From positions 124,001 to 188,000 of the forward strand of contig JBMZDR010000001.1 in assembly GCA_049614485.1 (NCBI GenBank): a stretch of DNA of 64,000 nt. The letters are read 5' to 3'. Both the position numbers and the translations under genes were made by a program. Below the pieces are notes generated by a model. The model was not told the DNA's origin, did not search any database, and was given only the letters and a program-made list of their open reading frames with translations. Every line of letters starts with the position of its first letter. Position 1 is the stretch's first letter. Source of the stretch: GCA-2733415 sp049614485 (GTDB taxonomy: Bacteria > Bacteroidota > Bacteroidia > Flavobacteriales > Flavobacteriaceae). Shown in pieces: positions 41,613-51,300 of the stretch.

Positions 41613-43598
41613 GTGTCAGTTGCCAGTAAGAACATATTGAATAGGTTGTATGTTGTAGTGCTAGTTTTTTTAGTAATTGCAATGTTTATCGTGTATAAAT
41701 TATTCAGTATTCAATATGTTCACGGCAACAAATACAGAGAGTTGGCTTTGCAGCGTACAGTAAAAAAAGATGTGATAAAAGCCAATAGAGGAAGTATTTA
41801 TGCTGATGATGGCAGTTTGTTGGCTACGTCAGTTCCTAAATACGATATTCGTTTTGATGCAGTAACGGTTTCAAAGAGTGATTTTGCAGAAGGGATTACG
41901 CCACTATGTGATTCATTAGCGTTGTTGTTAGGTAACGAGTCGTCTTATTATAAATCAAAATTAAAAAAGGCTAGGCGAAACAAGAATCGTTATACGTTAA
42001 TAGCTAGAAATTTGGGGTATTCAGATTATATAAAAATAAAAGGGTTTCCTGTTTTTAATTTAGGAGCATATAAAGGAGGGATTATAGTTGAGCAACATAC
42101 AATTAGAGAACACCCAATAGCTGAGATTGCAAGAAGGACAATAGGTTGGCAGGGTTCAGGAGCTGGTATTGAAGGGGCGTACGGTAAGGAGTATTTAGAG
42201 GGAGTGAATGGTGAGCGTTTGAAGCAAAAAATTGCTAAAGGACAATACAAGCCTATTAATGATGAAAATGAAATAGAGCCTAAAAACGGATTAGATGTTG
42301 TGTCAACAATAAATGTCAATATTCAAGATATAGCACATCATGCGTTGTTAGAGCAATTGGAAAAATTTGAGGCGGAACACGGAACCGTAGTTGTTATGGA
42401 AACAACTACTGGTGAAGTTAAAGCAATATCTAACTTAAAGCGTAATTCGAAAGGGCGGTATTCGGAACAATTAAATCATGCGGTTGGGGAATCTCATGAA
42501 CCTGGATCTACGTTTAAGTTGATGGTTATGGTGGCTGCTTTAGAAGATAAAGCTATAGATTCTAGCTCAGTGGTGGATACCGAAAATGGTGTGCTGACTT
42601 TTTATGGCAAGCACGTTAGAGATTCTAGAAAAGGGGGGTATGGAAAAATTTCTGCAGCACGTGCCTTTGAAGTGTCGTCAAATACTGGTTTTGTGAAAAT
42701 TGTTCAAAAAGGATTTGAGAATGACCCAGAACGATTTGTTAATAGACTATATAATATGGGGCTTAATGAGAGGTTGGGCTTGTCGATAAAAGGAGAAGGT
42801 AGGCCGATGATTCCGCATCCAAACGATAAAATATGGAGTGGAATTTCATTGCCATGGATGGCCTATGGTTACGGAGTGTCCTTGACGCCTTTACAAACAT
42901 TAACATTTTATAATGCTATTGCAAATAATGGTGAAATGGTGAAACCACGCTTTGTTAAAGAGATTAGGGATTTTAAAAGTAGCAAGCCTATTAAGACCTT
43001 TGATAAAGAAATTTTAAATCCAAAAATCTGTTCTGATGCAACAATAGGAAAGGTAAAAGAAATGATGAAGAATGTTGTTGTTCGTGGTACGGCTACAAAT
43101 ATTTATTCAAAAGATTTTTCAATGGCCGGTAAAACAGGTACTTGTATAACAGATTATGGTAATAAAAAAGCAAAAAAGCAATATGTAGCATCCTTTTCAG
43201 GGTATTTTCCTGCAGACAACCCTAGGTATTCGTGTATAGTAGTTGTTCATAAGCCAAAAACATCAATAGGTTATTACGGTAATGTTGTTGCTGCTCCAGT
43301 ATTTAAAACAATAGCTAAAAAAATATACACAGACACACCTCTGGTTGATGAAGTAAATGTTGATTTAGTAGAAAATACAGCATTAAATAAAACCTATGAT
43401 GTCTACTTAGAAAAAAGTAGAAAAGAGTATAAAACAGTGCCAAATGTAATAGGAATGAGTGGTATGGATGCTATATCGTTTCTAGAGAATCTTGGAATGA
43501 AAGTTTATGTAAAAGGAAACGGAAAGGTAAAAAAACAATCCTTAAACGTAGGAGAAAAAATAACTGTAGCTAAAGAAATAGTATTAGAATTATCGTGA
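41613..43598 (+). CDS. ftsI: Division-specific peptidoglycan transpeptidase (PBP2B/FtsI) with PASTA domain
   Basis: Class B penicillin-binding protein (661 residues) that cross-links septal peptidoglycan. It has a cytoplasmic stub, a membrane helix (~12-32), a dimerisation domain starting KANRGSIYADDGSLLATS, and the transpeptidase with S299-T-F-K302, S355-S-N357 and K507-T-G-T510. A C-terminal PASTA domain (~600-661, KTVPNVIGMSGMDAISFL) is present, which E. coli FtsI lacks but which is normal in Bacteroidetes. The start is GTG 41613. The last 4 bp overlap the murE start. Confidence 0.95.
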   Translation: MSVASKNILNRLYVVVLVFLVIAMFIVYKLFSIQYVHGNKYRELALQRTVKKDVIKANRGSIYADDGSLLATSVPKYDIRFDAVTVSKSDFAEGITPLCDSLALLLGNESSYYKSKLKKARRNKNRYTLIARNLGYSDYIKIKGFPVFNLGAYKGGIIVEQHTIREHPIAEIARRTIGWQGSGAGIEGAYGKEYLEGVNGERLKQKIAKGQYKPINDENEIEPKNGLDVVSTINVNIQDIAHHALLEQLEKFEAEHGTVVVMETTTGEVKAISNLKRNSKGRYSEQLNHAVGESHEPGSTFKLMVMVAALEDKAIDSSSVVDTENGVLTFYGKHVRDSRKGGYGKISAARAFEVSSNTGFVKIVQKGFENDPERFVNRLYNMGLNERLGLSIKGEGRPMIPHPNDKIWSGISLPWMAYGYGVSLTPLQTLTFYNAIANNGEMVKPRFVKEIRDFKSSKPIKTFDKEILNPKICSDATIGKVKEMMKNVVVRGTATNIYSKDFSMAGKTGTCITDYGNKKAKKQYVASFSGYFPADNPRYSCIVVVHKPKTSIGYYGNVVAAPVFKTIAKKIYTDTPLVDEVNVDLVENTALNKTYDVYLEKSRKEYKTVPNVIGMSGMDAISFLENLGMKVYVKGNGKVKKQSLNVGEKITVAKEIVLELS

Positions 43599-45061
43599 AA
43601 AACTTAAAAGACATATTGTATAAAGTAGCTATTGACGTTATTGTTGGTAGTCCGGATGTGATGATTTCAAAAATAGAATTTGATTCTAGAAAAGTTGAAG
43701 CTAATGATGTGTTCATTGCTTTAAAAGGAACATTAGTAGATGGTCATGATTATATTTCTAAAGCGATTGAATTAAACGCCAAAGTGATTGTTTGCGAATT
43801 AATACCAAATGATAAACAGACTGGTGTGACTTACATACAAGTAGCTGATACAAATTTGGCCTTGGCAATGATGTCTGCAAACTATTATGAAAATCCTTCT
43901 GAACAATTGCAGTTGGTAGGTGTTACAGGAACAAATGGTAAAACAACAATTGCAACGTTGCTATATCAGCAGTTTAAAAATGCTGGATACAAAGTTGGGT
44001 TGCTTTCTACGGTAAAAGTTATGGTTGATGATGTGGAGTATAAAGCAACACATACAACTCCAGACTCATTAGCAATTAATAAGTATTTACAGTTGATGAA
44101 CGAAGCTGGTGTAGAGTTTTGTTTCATGGAAGTGAGTTCCCACGGAATTCATCAAAAACGCACTGCTGGATTGCATTTTAGAGGCGGAATATTTACTAAT
44201 TTATCACATGACCATTTAGATTATCACAACACGTTTTCTGAGTATAGGGACATTAAGAAGAAATTTTTTGACGAGTTGCCTAAATCAGCCTTTGCATTGA
44301 CGAATGTTGATGATAAAAATGGTGAAATCATGTTGCAAAACACGAAAGCTAAAAAAGTAACTTATGCATTAAAGAGTTATGCAAATTACAAAGCACAAAT
44401 TTTAGAAAACCAATTTTCAGGCTTGTTGTTAAAGGTAAATGATAATGATGTTTGGACTAAGCTTATTGGGAGTTTTAATGCGTATAATCTATTAGCAATT
44501 TTCGCCACAAGTGATTTGTTGGGTTTAGAAGAGAATGAAAATTTAAGATTAATAAGCTTGCTTGAAAATGTAAGTGGCCGATTTGAGTACGTTATTTCAA
44601 AAGAGAAGAAAATAACAACAATAGTTGATTATGCACATACGCCAGATGCTTTAAAAAATGTATTGGAAACGATAAATAACATCAGAACAGGTAATGAGCA
44701 ATTAATCACAGTTGTAGGTTGTGGTGGTGATAGAGATAAAAGTAAACGCCCGAAAATGGCAAACATAGCTTCTGTATTAAGTACTACGGCTGTGTTTACA
44801 AGTGACAATCCAAGAACAGAAAATCCGGATACAATTATTGAAGAAATGGAATCTGGTGTGGCTCCAGAAAATTATAAAAAAACAATAGCTATAACTAATA
44901 GAAAACAAGCCATTAAAACGGCATGCCAAATGGCAGAAACTAATGACATCATATTGATAGCGGGAAAAGGACATGAAACCTACCAAGAAGTTAATGGTGT
45001 CAGGTCTGATTTTGATGATTTGAAAATTGTAAAAGAATTACTAATCCAATTAAATAAATAA
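43595..45061 (+). CDS. murE: UDP-N-acetylmuramoyl-L-alanyl-D-glutamate--2,6-diaminopimelate ligase
   Basis: Adds the third residue of the stem peptide. The 488-residue Mur ligase has the P-loop GVTGTNGKTTIATLL (~107-121), the central HTTPDS and EVSSHGIHQKR blocks, VDYAHTPDALKNVL, and the third-residue specificity motif DNPR (TSDNPRTENPD). DNPR indicates meso-diaminopimelate rather than lysine, so the organism should have DAP-type peptidoglycan. The GTG start overlaps the ftsI stop (GTGA). Confidence 0.96.
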   Translation: MKNLKDILYKVAIDVIVGSPDVMISKIEFDSRKVEANDVFIALKGTLVDGHDYISKAIELNAKVIVCELIPNDKQTGVTYIQVADTNLALAMMSANYYENPSEQLQLVGVTGTNGKTTIATLLYQQFKNAGYKVGLLSTVKVMVDDVEYKATHTTPDSLAINKYLQLMNEAGVEFCFMEVSSHGIHQKRTAGLHFRGGIFTNLSHDHLDYHNTFSEYRDIKKKFFDELPKSAFALTNVDDKNGEIMLQNTKAKKVTYALKSYANYKAQILENQFSGLLLKVNDNDVWTKLIGSFNAYNLLAIFATSDLLGLEENENLRLISLLENVSGRFEYVISKEKKITTIVDYAHTPDALKNVLETINNIRTGNEQLITVVGCGGDRDKSKRPKMANIASVLSTTAVFTSDNPRTENPDTIIEEMESGVAPENYKKTIAITNRKQAIKTACQMAETNDIILIAGKGHETYQEVNGVRSDFDDLKIVKELLIQLNK

Positions 45062-45064
45062 ACA

Positions 45065-46321
45065 ATGTTATACTATTTATTTGAATATTTAGAACAACAA
45101 TACCAATTGCCAGGAGCGTCGGTATTTCAGTTTATATCATTTAGGGCTGCATTAGCTGTAATTGTCTCATTATTGATATCAATGATCTTTGGAAAACATA
45201 TTATTAACTTTTTAAGGAATCAGCAAATTGGTGAAACGGTAAGGGATCTTGGGTTAGATGGTCAGAAGCAAAAGCAAGGAACGCCTACAATGGGCGGGAT
45301 TATCATCATTATAGCCACTTTAATCCCGGTACTGTTATTTGCAAAATTGGATAACGTATATGTCATCCTGTTAATCGTTACAACCTTATGGATGGGGACT
45401 ATCGGTTTTATAGATGACTATATCAAAAAATTTAAAAATGACAAAGAAGGTCTGCAAGGGAAGTTTAAAGTTTTAGGCCAAGTTGGTTTAGGGCTCATAG
45501 TTGGTACAGTATTGTACTTTAATGATAATGTAACTATTAAAGAGCAAATTTCTACACAAGTTCAAACAGCAATGGTAAGTACTGGAAATAAAATGCCGTT
45601 ACTGCATAATCCTGCTGTAAAACAATTTCATCCAGAAACTAAATCAACCAAAACAACAATCCCTTTTTTAAAAAATAATGAATTTGATTACGCAGATGTT
45701 CTAACCTTTTTTAATGAGGGTTGGGGTAAGTATGCATGGATAATCTTTATACCAGTAGTCATTTTTATCATAACAGCTGTTTCAAACGGTGCTAATCTGA
45801 CAGATGGAATTGATGGGTTGGCTGCTGGTACATCAGTGATATCTGTTGTTGTGCTAGGGCTTTTTGCATGGTTGTCTGGAAACATCATATTTTCTGATTA
45901 TTTAAATATCATGTATATCCCAAGAATTGGAGAGATGACAATTTTTGTTGGAGCGTTTGTTGGGGCGCTAATTGGCTTTCTTTGGTATAATACGTTTCCG
46001 GCACAAGTGTTTATGGGAGATACCGGAAGTTTAACTATAGGAGGGATAATAGCTGTAATTGCTATAGCAGTTAGAAAAGAGTTGTTGGTGCCAATTTTAT
46101 GTGGTGTTTTCTTAGCGGAGAATTTATCAGTAGTGCTTCAGGTAAGTTATTTTAAATATACAAAAAAGAAGTATGGAGAAGGAAAGCGAATATTTCTAAT
46201 GTCGCCACTACACCATCATTATCAGAAAAAAGGAATGCATGAAAGTAAAATTGTTAACCGTTTTTGGATTGTAGCTATCATGTTAGCGGTGTTAACTATG
46301 GTAACCTTGAAATTAAGATAA
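45065..46321 (+). CDS. mraY: Phospho-N-acetylmuramoyl-pentapeptide transferase
   Basis: Transfers phospho-MurNAc-pentapeptide to undecaprenyl phosphate to give lipid I in the inner membrane. The 418-residue polytopic protein has KQGTPTMGGIIII, GFIDDYIKKF (the first Asp pair), NLTDGIDGLAAGTS, FMGDTGSLTIGG and the C-terminal MSPLHHHYQKKGMHE loop. It is ~55 residues longer than E. coli MraY because of a hydrophilic insert (~165-215) between helices, as commonly seen in Bacteroidetes. The stop overlaps the murD ATG. Confidence 0.96.
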   Translation: MLYYLFEYLEQQYQLPGASVFQFISFRAALAVIVSLLISMIFGKHIINFLRNQQIGETVRDLGLDGQKQKQGTPTMGGIIIIIATLIPVLLFAKLDNVYVILLIVTTLWMGTIGFIDDYIKKFKNDKEGLQGKFKVLGQVGLGLIVGTVLYFNDNVTIKEQISTQVQTAMVSTGNKMPLLHNPAVKQFHPETKSTKTTIPFLKNNEFDYADVLTFFNEGWGKYAWIIFIPVVIFIITAVSNGANLTDGIDGLAAGTSVISVVVLGLFAWLSGNIIFSDYLNIMYIPRIGEMTIFVGAFVGALIGFLWYNTFPAQVFMGDTGSLTIGGIIAVIAIAVRKELLVPILCGVFLAENLSVVLQVSYFKYTKKKYGEGKRIFLMSPLHHHYQKKGMHESKIVNRFWIVAIMLAVLTMVTLKLR

Positions 46322-47652
46322 TGAATAGACTAGTTGTTTTAGGTGGTGGTGAAAGTGGTGTAGGAACCGCATTATTAGCAAAACAAAAAGGCTATGAGGT
46401 TTTTGTTTCTGATATAGGAGCAGTGAATAAAAAGTATAAACAAGTTCTTGTAAATAATGCTATTGAGTGGGAGGAATTGCAACACACAAAAGCAAAAATT
46501 ATCAATGCGGATATTGTTGTGAAGAGTCCGGGTATACCTGATACTGTTCCGTTGGTTCAAGAGTTGTTGCAGAAAGGAATTTCGGTAATTTCTGAAATTG
46601 AATTTGCGGCGCAATATACAAAAGCAACCTTGGTGGGCATTACTGGTAGTAACGGAAAAACAACGACAACGCTATTAACACATCATTTATTAAAAGATGA
46701 ATTAAATGTGGGGATAGCGGGTAATATAGGCGATAGTTTTGCAAAGCAAGTGGCAGAAAAAAACTTTGATAACTATGTGTTAGAGTTGAGTAGTTTTCAG
46801 TTAGACGGTATTGATTGTTTTAAGCCGTATATAGCCGTAATTACGAATTTATCTGAAGATCATTTAGATAGATATGACTATAAGTATGAAAACTATATAG
46901 CCTCAAAATTTAGAATAACAAAAAATCAAACTGCAGATGATTATTTAATATATGATGCAGATGATGTTGAAATAGAAAAGTATTTGATGAGTCATAATGT
47001 AAAGGCTACATTAATTCCCTTTTCATTACATAAAAAATTAAAAGAAGGTGTCTGTTTAGACAATGAAAATATTAAACTAACAATTAAACAAGAGACGTTA
47101 ACTATGCCAGTAAAAGACTTAGCATTAGAAGGGAAACACAATGTAAAAAATGCAATGGCTTCAGCTGCTGTTGCAAAACTGTTGAAAATTAGAAAGGCAA
47201 CAATTCGTGAGAGTTTATCAAATTTTCAAGGCGTGGAACACCGTTTAGAGCATGTGCTTAAAATTCAAAACGTGCAGTACATAAACGATTCAAAAGCCAC
47301 AAATGTTAATGCTGTGTTTTATGCTTTAGATAGTATGCAAGCGCCGACCGTTTGGATTGTTGGTGGTGTAGATAAAGGGAATGATTATACTGATTTGTTG
47401 TCATTAGTCAATGAAAAAGTAAAAGCAATAATTTGTTTAGGAGCTGATAACCATAAAATTAAATCAGTTTTTCAAAACACAGTTGAAACTTTAGTAGAAG
47501 CAAGATCAATGTCAGAAGCCGTTAAGTTGGCTTATAATTTATCTGAAAAAGGGGATAACGTATTGCTGTCTCCTGCATGTGCTAGTTTTGATTTATTTGA
47601 AAATTATGAAGACAGAGGGCGTCAGTTTAAAGAAGCTATTAGAAAATTGTAA
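46321..47652 (+). CDS. murD: UDP-N-acetylmuramoylalanine--D-glutamate ligase
   Basis: Adds D-Glu to UDP-MurNAc-L-Ala. From ATG 46321 it has 443 residues: an N-terminal uridine-binding Rossmann domain (MNRLVVLGGGESGVGTALLA), the P-loop GITGSNGKTTTTLL (~109-122), the LSSFQLDG and NLSEDHLDRYD central motifs, and C-terminal NDSKATNVNAVFYALDS and LLSPACASFDLFENYEDRG. A start 19 codons upstream would lie within mraY and lacks family sequence. The TAATG overlap with mraY indicates coupled translation. Confidence 0.96.
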   Translation: MNRLVVLGGGESGVGTALLAKQKGYEVFVSDIGAVNKKYKQVLVNNAIEWEELQHTKAKIINADIVVKSPGIPDTVPLVQELLQKGISVISEIEFAAQYTKATLVGITGSNGKTTTTLLTHHLLKDELNVGIAGNIGDSFAKQVAEKNFDNYVLELSSFQLDGIDCFKPYIAVITNLSEDHLDRYDYKYENYIASKFRITKNQTADDYLIYDADDVEIEKYLMSHNVKATLIPFSLHKKLKEGVCLDNENIKLTIKQETLTMPVKDLALEGKHNVKNAMASAAVAKLLKIRKATIRESLSNFQGVEHRLEHVLKIQNVQYINDSKATNVNAVFYALDSMQAPTVWIVGGVDKGNDYTDLLSLVNEKVKAIICLGADNHKIKSVFQNTVETLVEARSMSEAVKLAYNLSEKGDNVLLSPACASFDLFENYEDRGRQFKEAIRKL

Positions 47653-47654
47653 GA

Positions 47655-48848
47655 ATGAATAAATTACTAAAACATATTGGCGGAGATAAAACGTTGTGGG
47701 CAATGTTAGCGTTGCTTGCGTTGTTTTCGTTTTTGCCAGTGTATAGTGCCAGTAGTAACTTAGCAAATTTATACGGTAGAAACACCTTCAGTTTGTTAAT
47801 GAAACACGGGGTGCATTTAGTAATGGGGTTTGCTATAATTTTTGCAGTACATAAGATAGATTATAACAAATTTAAAGGACTTTCGTGGATTATGATGTTC
47901 ATAGTCACAATATTGTTAGTGTTTACAATGGCCCAAGGTACTACTATTGGCGGTGCAAATGCAAGCAGGTGGTTGCGGGTGCCAGGTGTAGGTGTGTCAT
48001 TTCAAACATCAACACTAGCAGCTGTTGTGTTAATGGTTTATGTGGCAAGGTATTTAGCTAAATTTAAAGATAAAGCAATAGTTTTTAAAGAAAGTTTTGT
48101 AGAGTTATGGATTCCTGTTGGTTTAATTTTAATCTTAATTTTTCCAGCAAACTTATCAACTGCAGCGCTAATGTTTTCAATGGTTATGGTGTTAGTATTT
48201 TTAGGGGGGTATCCGTTTAAATATATTGGTATAATCATAGGAGCTGGAGCATTAGTAGTAATGTTGTTCTTTTTGTCTGCGAAAGCATTTCCTGAGGCGT
48301 TTCCAAATAGAGTTGATACCTGGATTTCAAGAGTTGAAAATTTTTCTAACGGTGAAGATACAGAAGAAGATTATCAAATTGAACGTGCAAAAACTGCAAT
48401 AGCCTCCGGGCAATTGTTTGGTTTAGGGCCGGGAAAGAGTGTGCAAAAAAACTTTTTACCACAATCCTCATCAGATTTTATATACGCTATAATAGTTGAA
48501 GAGTGGGGCTTGGTTTCGGGTGTGGCAATTGTGTTGTTTTATTTAATTGTATTATACAGGTTGGTAATTATACTAAATAAATCAGAGACTGTTTTTGGTA
48601 AATTATTAGTTGCTGGAGTTGGGTTGCCAATTATTTTTCAAGCACTTATAAATATGGGGGTTGCAGTTGAGTTATTTCCTGTTACAGGGCAAACTTTACC
48701 TTTAATTAGTTCTGGTGGAACGTCTATTTGGATGACCTGTTTAGCTTTTGGAATTATTTTAAGCGTGAGTAGTGCTCAAAAGAATGTGAAAAAGAAAAAA
48801 AGTACGGAAAAAGATAACCCGTTGGATGTTTTAACACAAGGTATATAA
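47655..48848 (+). CDS. ftsW: Septal peptidoglycan glycosyltransferase FtsW
   Basis: SEDS-family polytopic enzyme (397 residues, about ten membrane helices) that polymerises lipid II at the septum together with FtsI. Diagnostic blocks are SSNLANLYGRNTF near the start, the NASRWLRVPGVGVSFQTSTLA loop, LFGLGPGKSVQKNFLPQSSSDFIYAIIVEEWG with the conserved catalytic-loop Asp, and GVAVELFPVTGQTLPLISSGGTS. The C-terminal cytoplasmic tail is basic (KKKKSTEK). It lies 2 bp after murD and 2 bp before murG. Confidence 0.95.
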   Translation: MNKLLKHIGGDKTLWAMLALLALFSFLPVYSASSNLANLYGRNTFSLLMKHGVHLVMGFAIIFAVHKIDYNKFKGLSWIMMFIVTILLVFTMAQGTTIGGANASRWLRVPGVGVSFQTSTLAAVVLMVYVARYLAKFKDKAIVFKESFVELWIPVGLILILIFPANLSTAALMFSMVMVLVFLGGYPFKYIGIIIGAGALVVMLFFLSAKAFPEAFPNRVDTWISRVENFSNGEDTEEDYQIERAKTAIASGQLFGLGPGKSVQKNFLPQSSSDFIYAIIVEEWGLVSGVAIVLFYLIVLYRLVIILNKSETVFGKLLVAGVGLPIIFQALINMGVAVELFPVTGQTLPLISSGGTSIWMTCLAFGIILSVSSAQKNVKKKKSTEKDNPLDVLTQGI

Positions 48849-48850
48849 GT

Positions 48851-49945
48851 ATGAAGAACCTAAAAGTTATAGTTTCAGGAGGAGGTACTGGTGGGCATAT
48901 TTACCCAGCAATAGCTATTGCAAATGAAATAAAAAATAGATATCCGAGTGCTGAGTTTTTATTCGTTGGGGCTAAAGATAGAATGGAAATGGAAAAAGTA
49001 CCTGCTTCAGGGTATGAAATAAAGGGCCTATGGATTTCAGGTATTCAACGTAAAATATTTTCGAAAAACAATTTGTTGTTTCCATTCAAACTGATGAGTA
49101 GTTTATGGTGTGCAAAGAGAATAGTAAAGCAGTTTAAGCCAGACATCGCTATTGGTACTGGCGGATTTGCAAGTGGACCACTGTTGTATATGGCAAATAA
49201 AAAAGACATACCAACATTAATACAAGAGCAGAACTCCTTTCCAGGAATTACAAATAAATTATTGTCTAAGAAAGCAAAAACTATTTGTGTTGCTTATGAC
49301 AACCTAGAGCGCTTTTTTCCGAAAGAAAAGATTGTAAAAACCGGCAATCCGGTACGTCAAGATTTATTGGAAATATCTTCTAAGAGAGTGGTAGCACAAC
49401 AGTATTTTAAATTAGATACTGCTAAGAAAACTATTTTAGTTTTAGGAGGAAGTCTAGGTGCAAGACGTATAAATCAGTTGATAGATAGTGAATTGTCGTT
49501 TTTTAAAGCTAATAATACACAGCTTATTTGGCAAACAGGGAAATTGTATATCGATGATTATAAGCATCATGATGCTAAAGAAAATGTGCAAACTCATGCG
49601 TTTTTAAGTAAGATGGATTTGGCATACGCAGCAGCTGATGTTATTATATCTAGGGCGGGAGCAAGTTCGGTGTCTGAATTGTGTATTGTTGGGAAGCCAA
49701 CAATATTTATACCAAGTCCTAATGTTTCTGAAGATCATCAAACAAAAAACGCCCAGGCAATAACAGATAAAAAAGCGGGGGTGCTTATTAGGGAGTCAGA
49801 GTTAGAGTCTGATTTTGAGATAAAGTGTAAAGATGTGTTAGAAAATGATAGTTTGCAAAATGAACTGTCTCTAAGAATTAAAAAATTAGCTTTAGAAAAT
49901 GCAACTAAGGCAATAGTAAATGAAGTTGAAAAGTTGATAAAATAA
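48851..49945 (+). CDS. murG: Undecaprenyldiphospho-muramoylpentapeptide GlcNAc transferase
   Basis: GT28 peripheral membrane enzyme converting lipid I to lipid II. The 364-residue protein begins with the glycine-rich loop VSGGGTGGHIYPAIAIA (~8-24), has a GTGGFASGPLLYMA second glycine loop, EQNSFPGITNKLLS, LVLGGSLGARRIN and the UDP-GlcNAc-binding IISRAGASSVSELCIVGKP (~258-276). Length and motifs are standard. Confidence 0.96.
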   Translation: MKNLKVIVSGGGTGGHIYPAIAIANEIKNRYPSAEFLFVGAKDRMEMEKVPASGYEIKGLWISGIQRKIFSKNNLLFPFKLMSSLWCAKRIVKQFKPDIAIGTGGFASGPLLYMANKKDIPTLIQEQNSFPGITNKLLSKKAKTICVAYDNLERFFPKEKIVKTGNPVRQDLLEISSKRVVAQQYFKLDTAKKTILVLGGSLGARRINQLIDSELSFFKANNTQLIWQTGKLYIDDYKHHDAKENVQTHAFLSKMDLAYAAADVIISRAGASSVSELCIVGKPTIFIPSPNVSEDHQTKNAQAITDKKAGVLIRESELESDFEIKCKDVLENDSLQNELSLRIKKLALENATKAIVNEVEKLIK

Positions 49946-49947
49946 TA

Positions 49948-51291
49948 GTGAATTTTAAAAACATACATAACGTTTATTTTATAGGTATTGGTGGTATCGG
50001 TATGAGTGCATTGGCGCACTATTTTAAAGAAATCGGTAAAAACATAGCTGGTTATGATAAAACACCAACTAAAATCACGGAAAACTTATCTAGACAAGGT
50101 GTAGCTGTTCATTATAATGATGACATTAGTTTCATTGATGAGTCGTTTAAAGATATAGATAGCACGCTTGTAGTTTATACGCCCGCTGTTCAAGTGTCAC
50201 ATAAAGAACTTGAGTTTTTTAAGTCAAGCGGTTTTGTTGTAAAAAAACGCGCTGAAGTTTTAGGGTTAATTACAGAAAATACGTTTTGCTTTGCTGTAGC
50301 GGGTACACACGGAAAAACAACAACATCAAGTATTTTAGGCCATTTGTTAAAAGTGTGTAATGCAGATATGACTGCTTTTTTAGGGGGGATAACCGAAAAT
50401 TACCATTCAAACTTAATTATAAATGGTTCTGAAATTTCAGTTGTTGAAGCTGATGAGTTTGATCGTTCATTTTTGCAATTATCACCAGATGTTGCATGCA
50501 TTACCTCTATGGATGCAGATCATTTAGATATTTACGGTCAAGCAGATGAGTTGGAGAAGAGTTTTATTGAGTTTTCTGATAAACTATCTGATAAATCAAA
50601 GCTTTTTGTGAAAGAAGGTATGGGGGTGAGTGGGATCACTTATGGTATTAATGAGAGATCAGATTACAGTGTTCGGGATGTGAAAATAAAAAACGGCGCC
50701 TATCATTTCAGTGTAAAAACACCGAATGAAATAATAGAGGACCTTGTGTTTAATTTGCCAGGACAGCACAATTTGTCAAATGCTTTAGTAGCCTTTGCAA
50801 TGGCTTATGATTATGGTTTTTGCAAAGCAGACTTGGTAAAAGGGTTAGCTTCTTTTAAAGGGGTTGAGCGCCGATTTACATACCACATAAAACGAGATGA
50901 TTTAGTTTATATAGATGATTACGCACATCACCCTACAGAGATTGACGCGGTGTATCAAGCTGTTACTGAAATGTATCCAGGGGAGTCAATAATGGCGGTA
51001 TTCCAACCGCATTTGTACAGTAGAACACAAGATTTTTCAGAGGAATTTGCGGTAAGTCTAAGTCAATTTGACGAAGTGTGTTTGTTGGATATTTATCCGG
51101 CTAGAGAATTGCCAATAGAAGGAGTGACATCGGAGTGGTTGTTAGGTAAAATGACCAGTGTAAATAAAAAAGTAATAACTAAAAAAGAGATTGTTTCTGA
51201 AATAAAAAAATCAGCAGCAAAAATAATATTAACAATTGGCGCTGGAGATATTGGTGCTGAAGTATTGAAAATTAAAAAAGAAATAGAGTAG
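49948..51291 (+). CDS. murC: UDP-N-acetylmuramate--L-alanine ligase
   Basis: Adds the first stem-peptide residue. The 447-residue ligase starts with GTG 49948 and a Rossmann-like NVYFIGIGGIGMSALAHYF, followed by the P-loop AVAGTHGKTTTSSILGHLL (~112-130), VEADEFDRSFLQLSP, DADHLDIYG, VDDYAHHPTEIDAV-type (YIDDYAHHPTEIDAV) and AVFQPHLYSRTQDF motifs. It is 2 bp after murG. The C-terminus ends in a GAGDIG loop followed by a short helix. Confidence 0.96.
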   Translation: MNFKNIHNVYFIGIGGIGMSALAHYFKEIGKNIAGYDKTPTKITENLSRQGVAVHYNDDISFIDESFKDIDSTLVVYTPAVQVSHKELEFFKSSGFVVKKRAEVLGLITENTFCFAVAGTHGKTTTSSILGHLLKVCNADMTAFLGGITENYHSNLIINGSEISVVEADEFDRSFLQLSPDVACITSMDADHLDIYGQADELEKSFIEFSDKLSDKSKLFVKEGMGVSGITYGINERSDYSVRDVKIKNGAYHFSVKTPNEIIEDLVFNLPGQHNLSNALVAFAMAYDYGFCKADLVKGLASFKGVERRFTYHIKRDDLVYIDDYAHHPTEIDAVYQAVTEMYPGESIMAVFQPHLYSRTQDFSEEFAVSLSQFDEVCLLDIYPARELPIEGVTSEWLLGKMTSVNKKVITKKEIVSEIKKSAAKIILTIGAGDIGAEVLKIKKEIE

Positions 51292-51300
51292 TTCTTGATA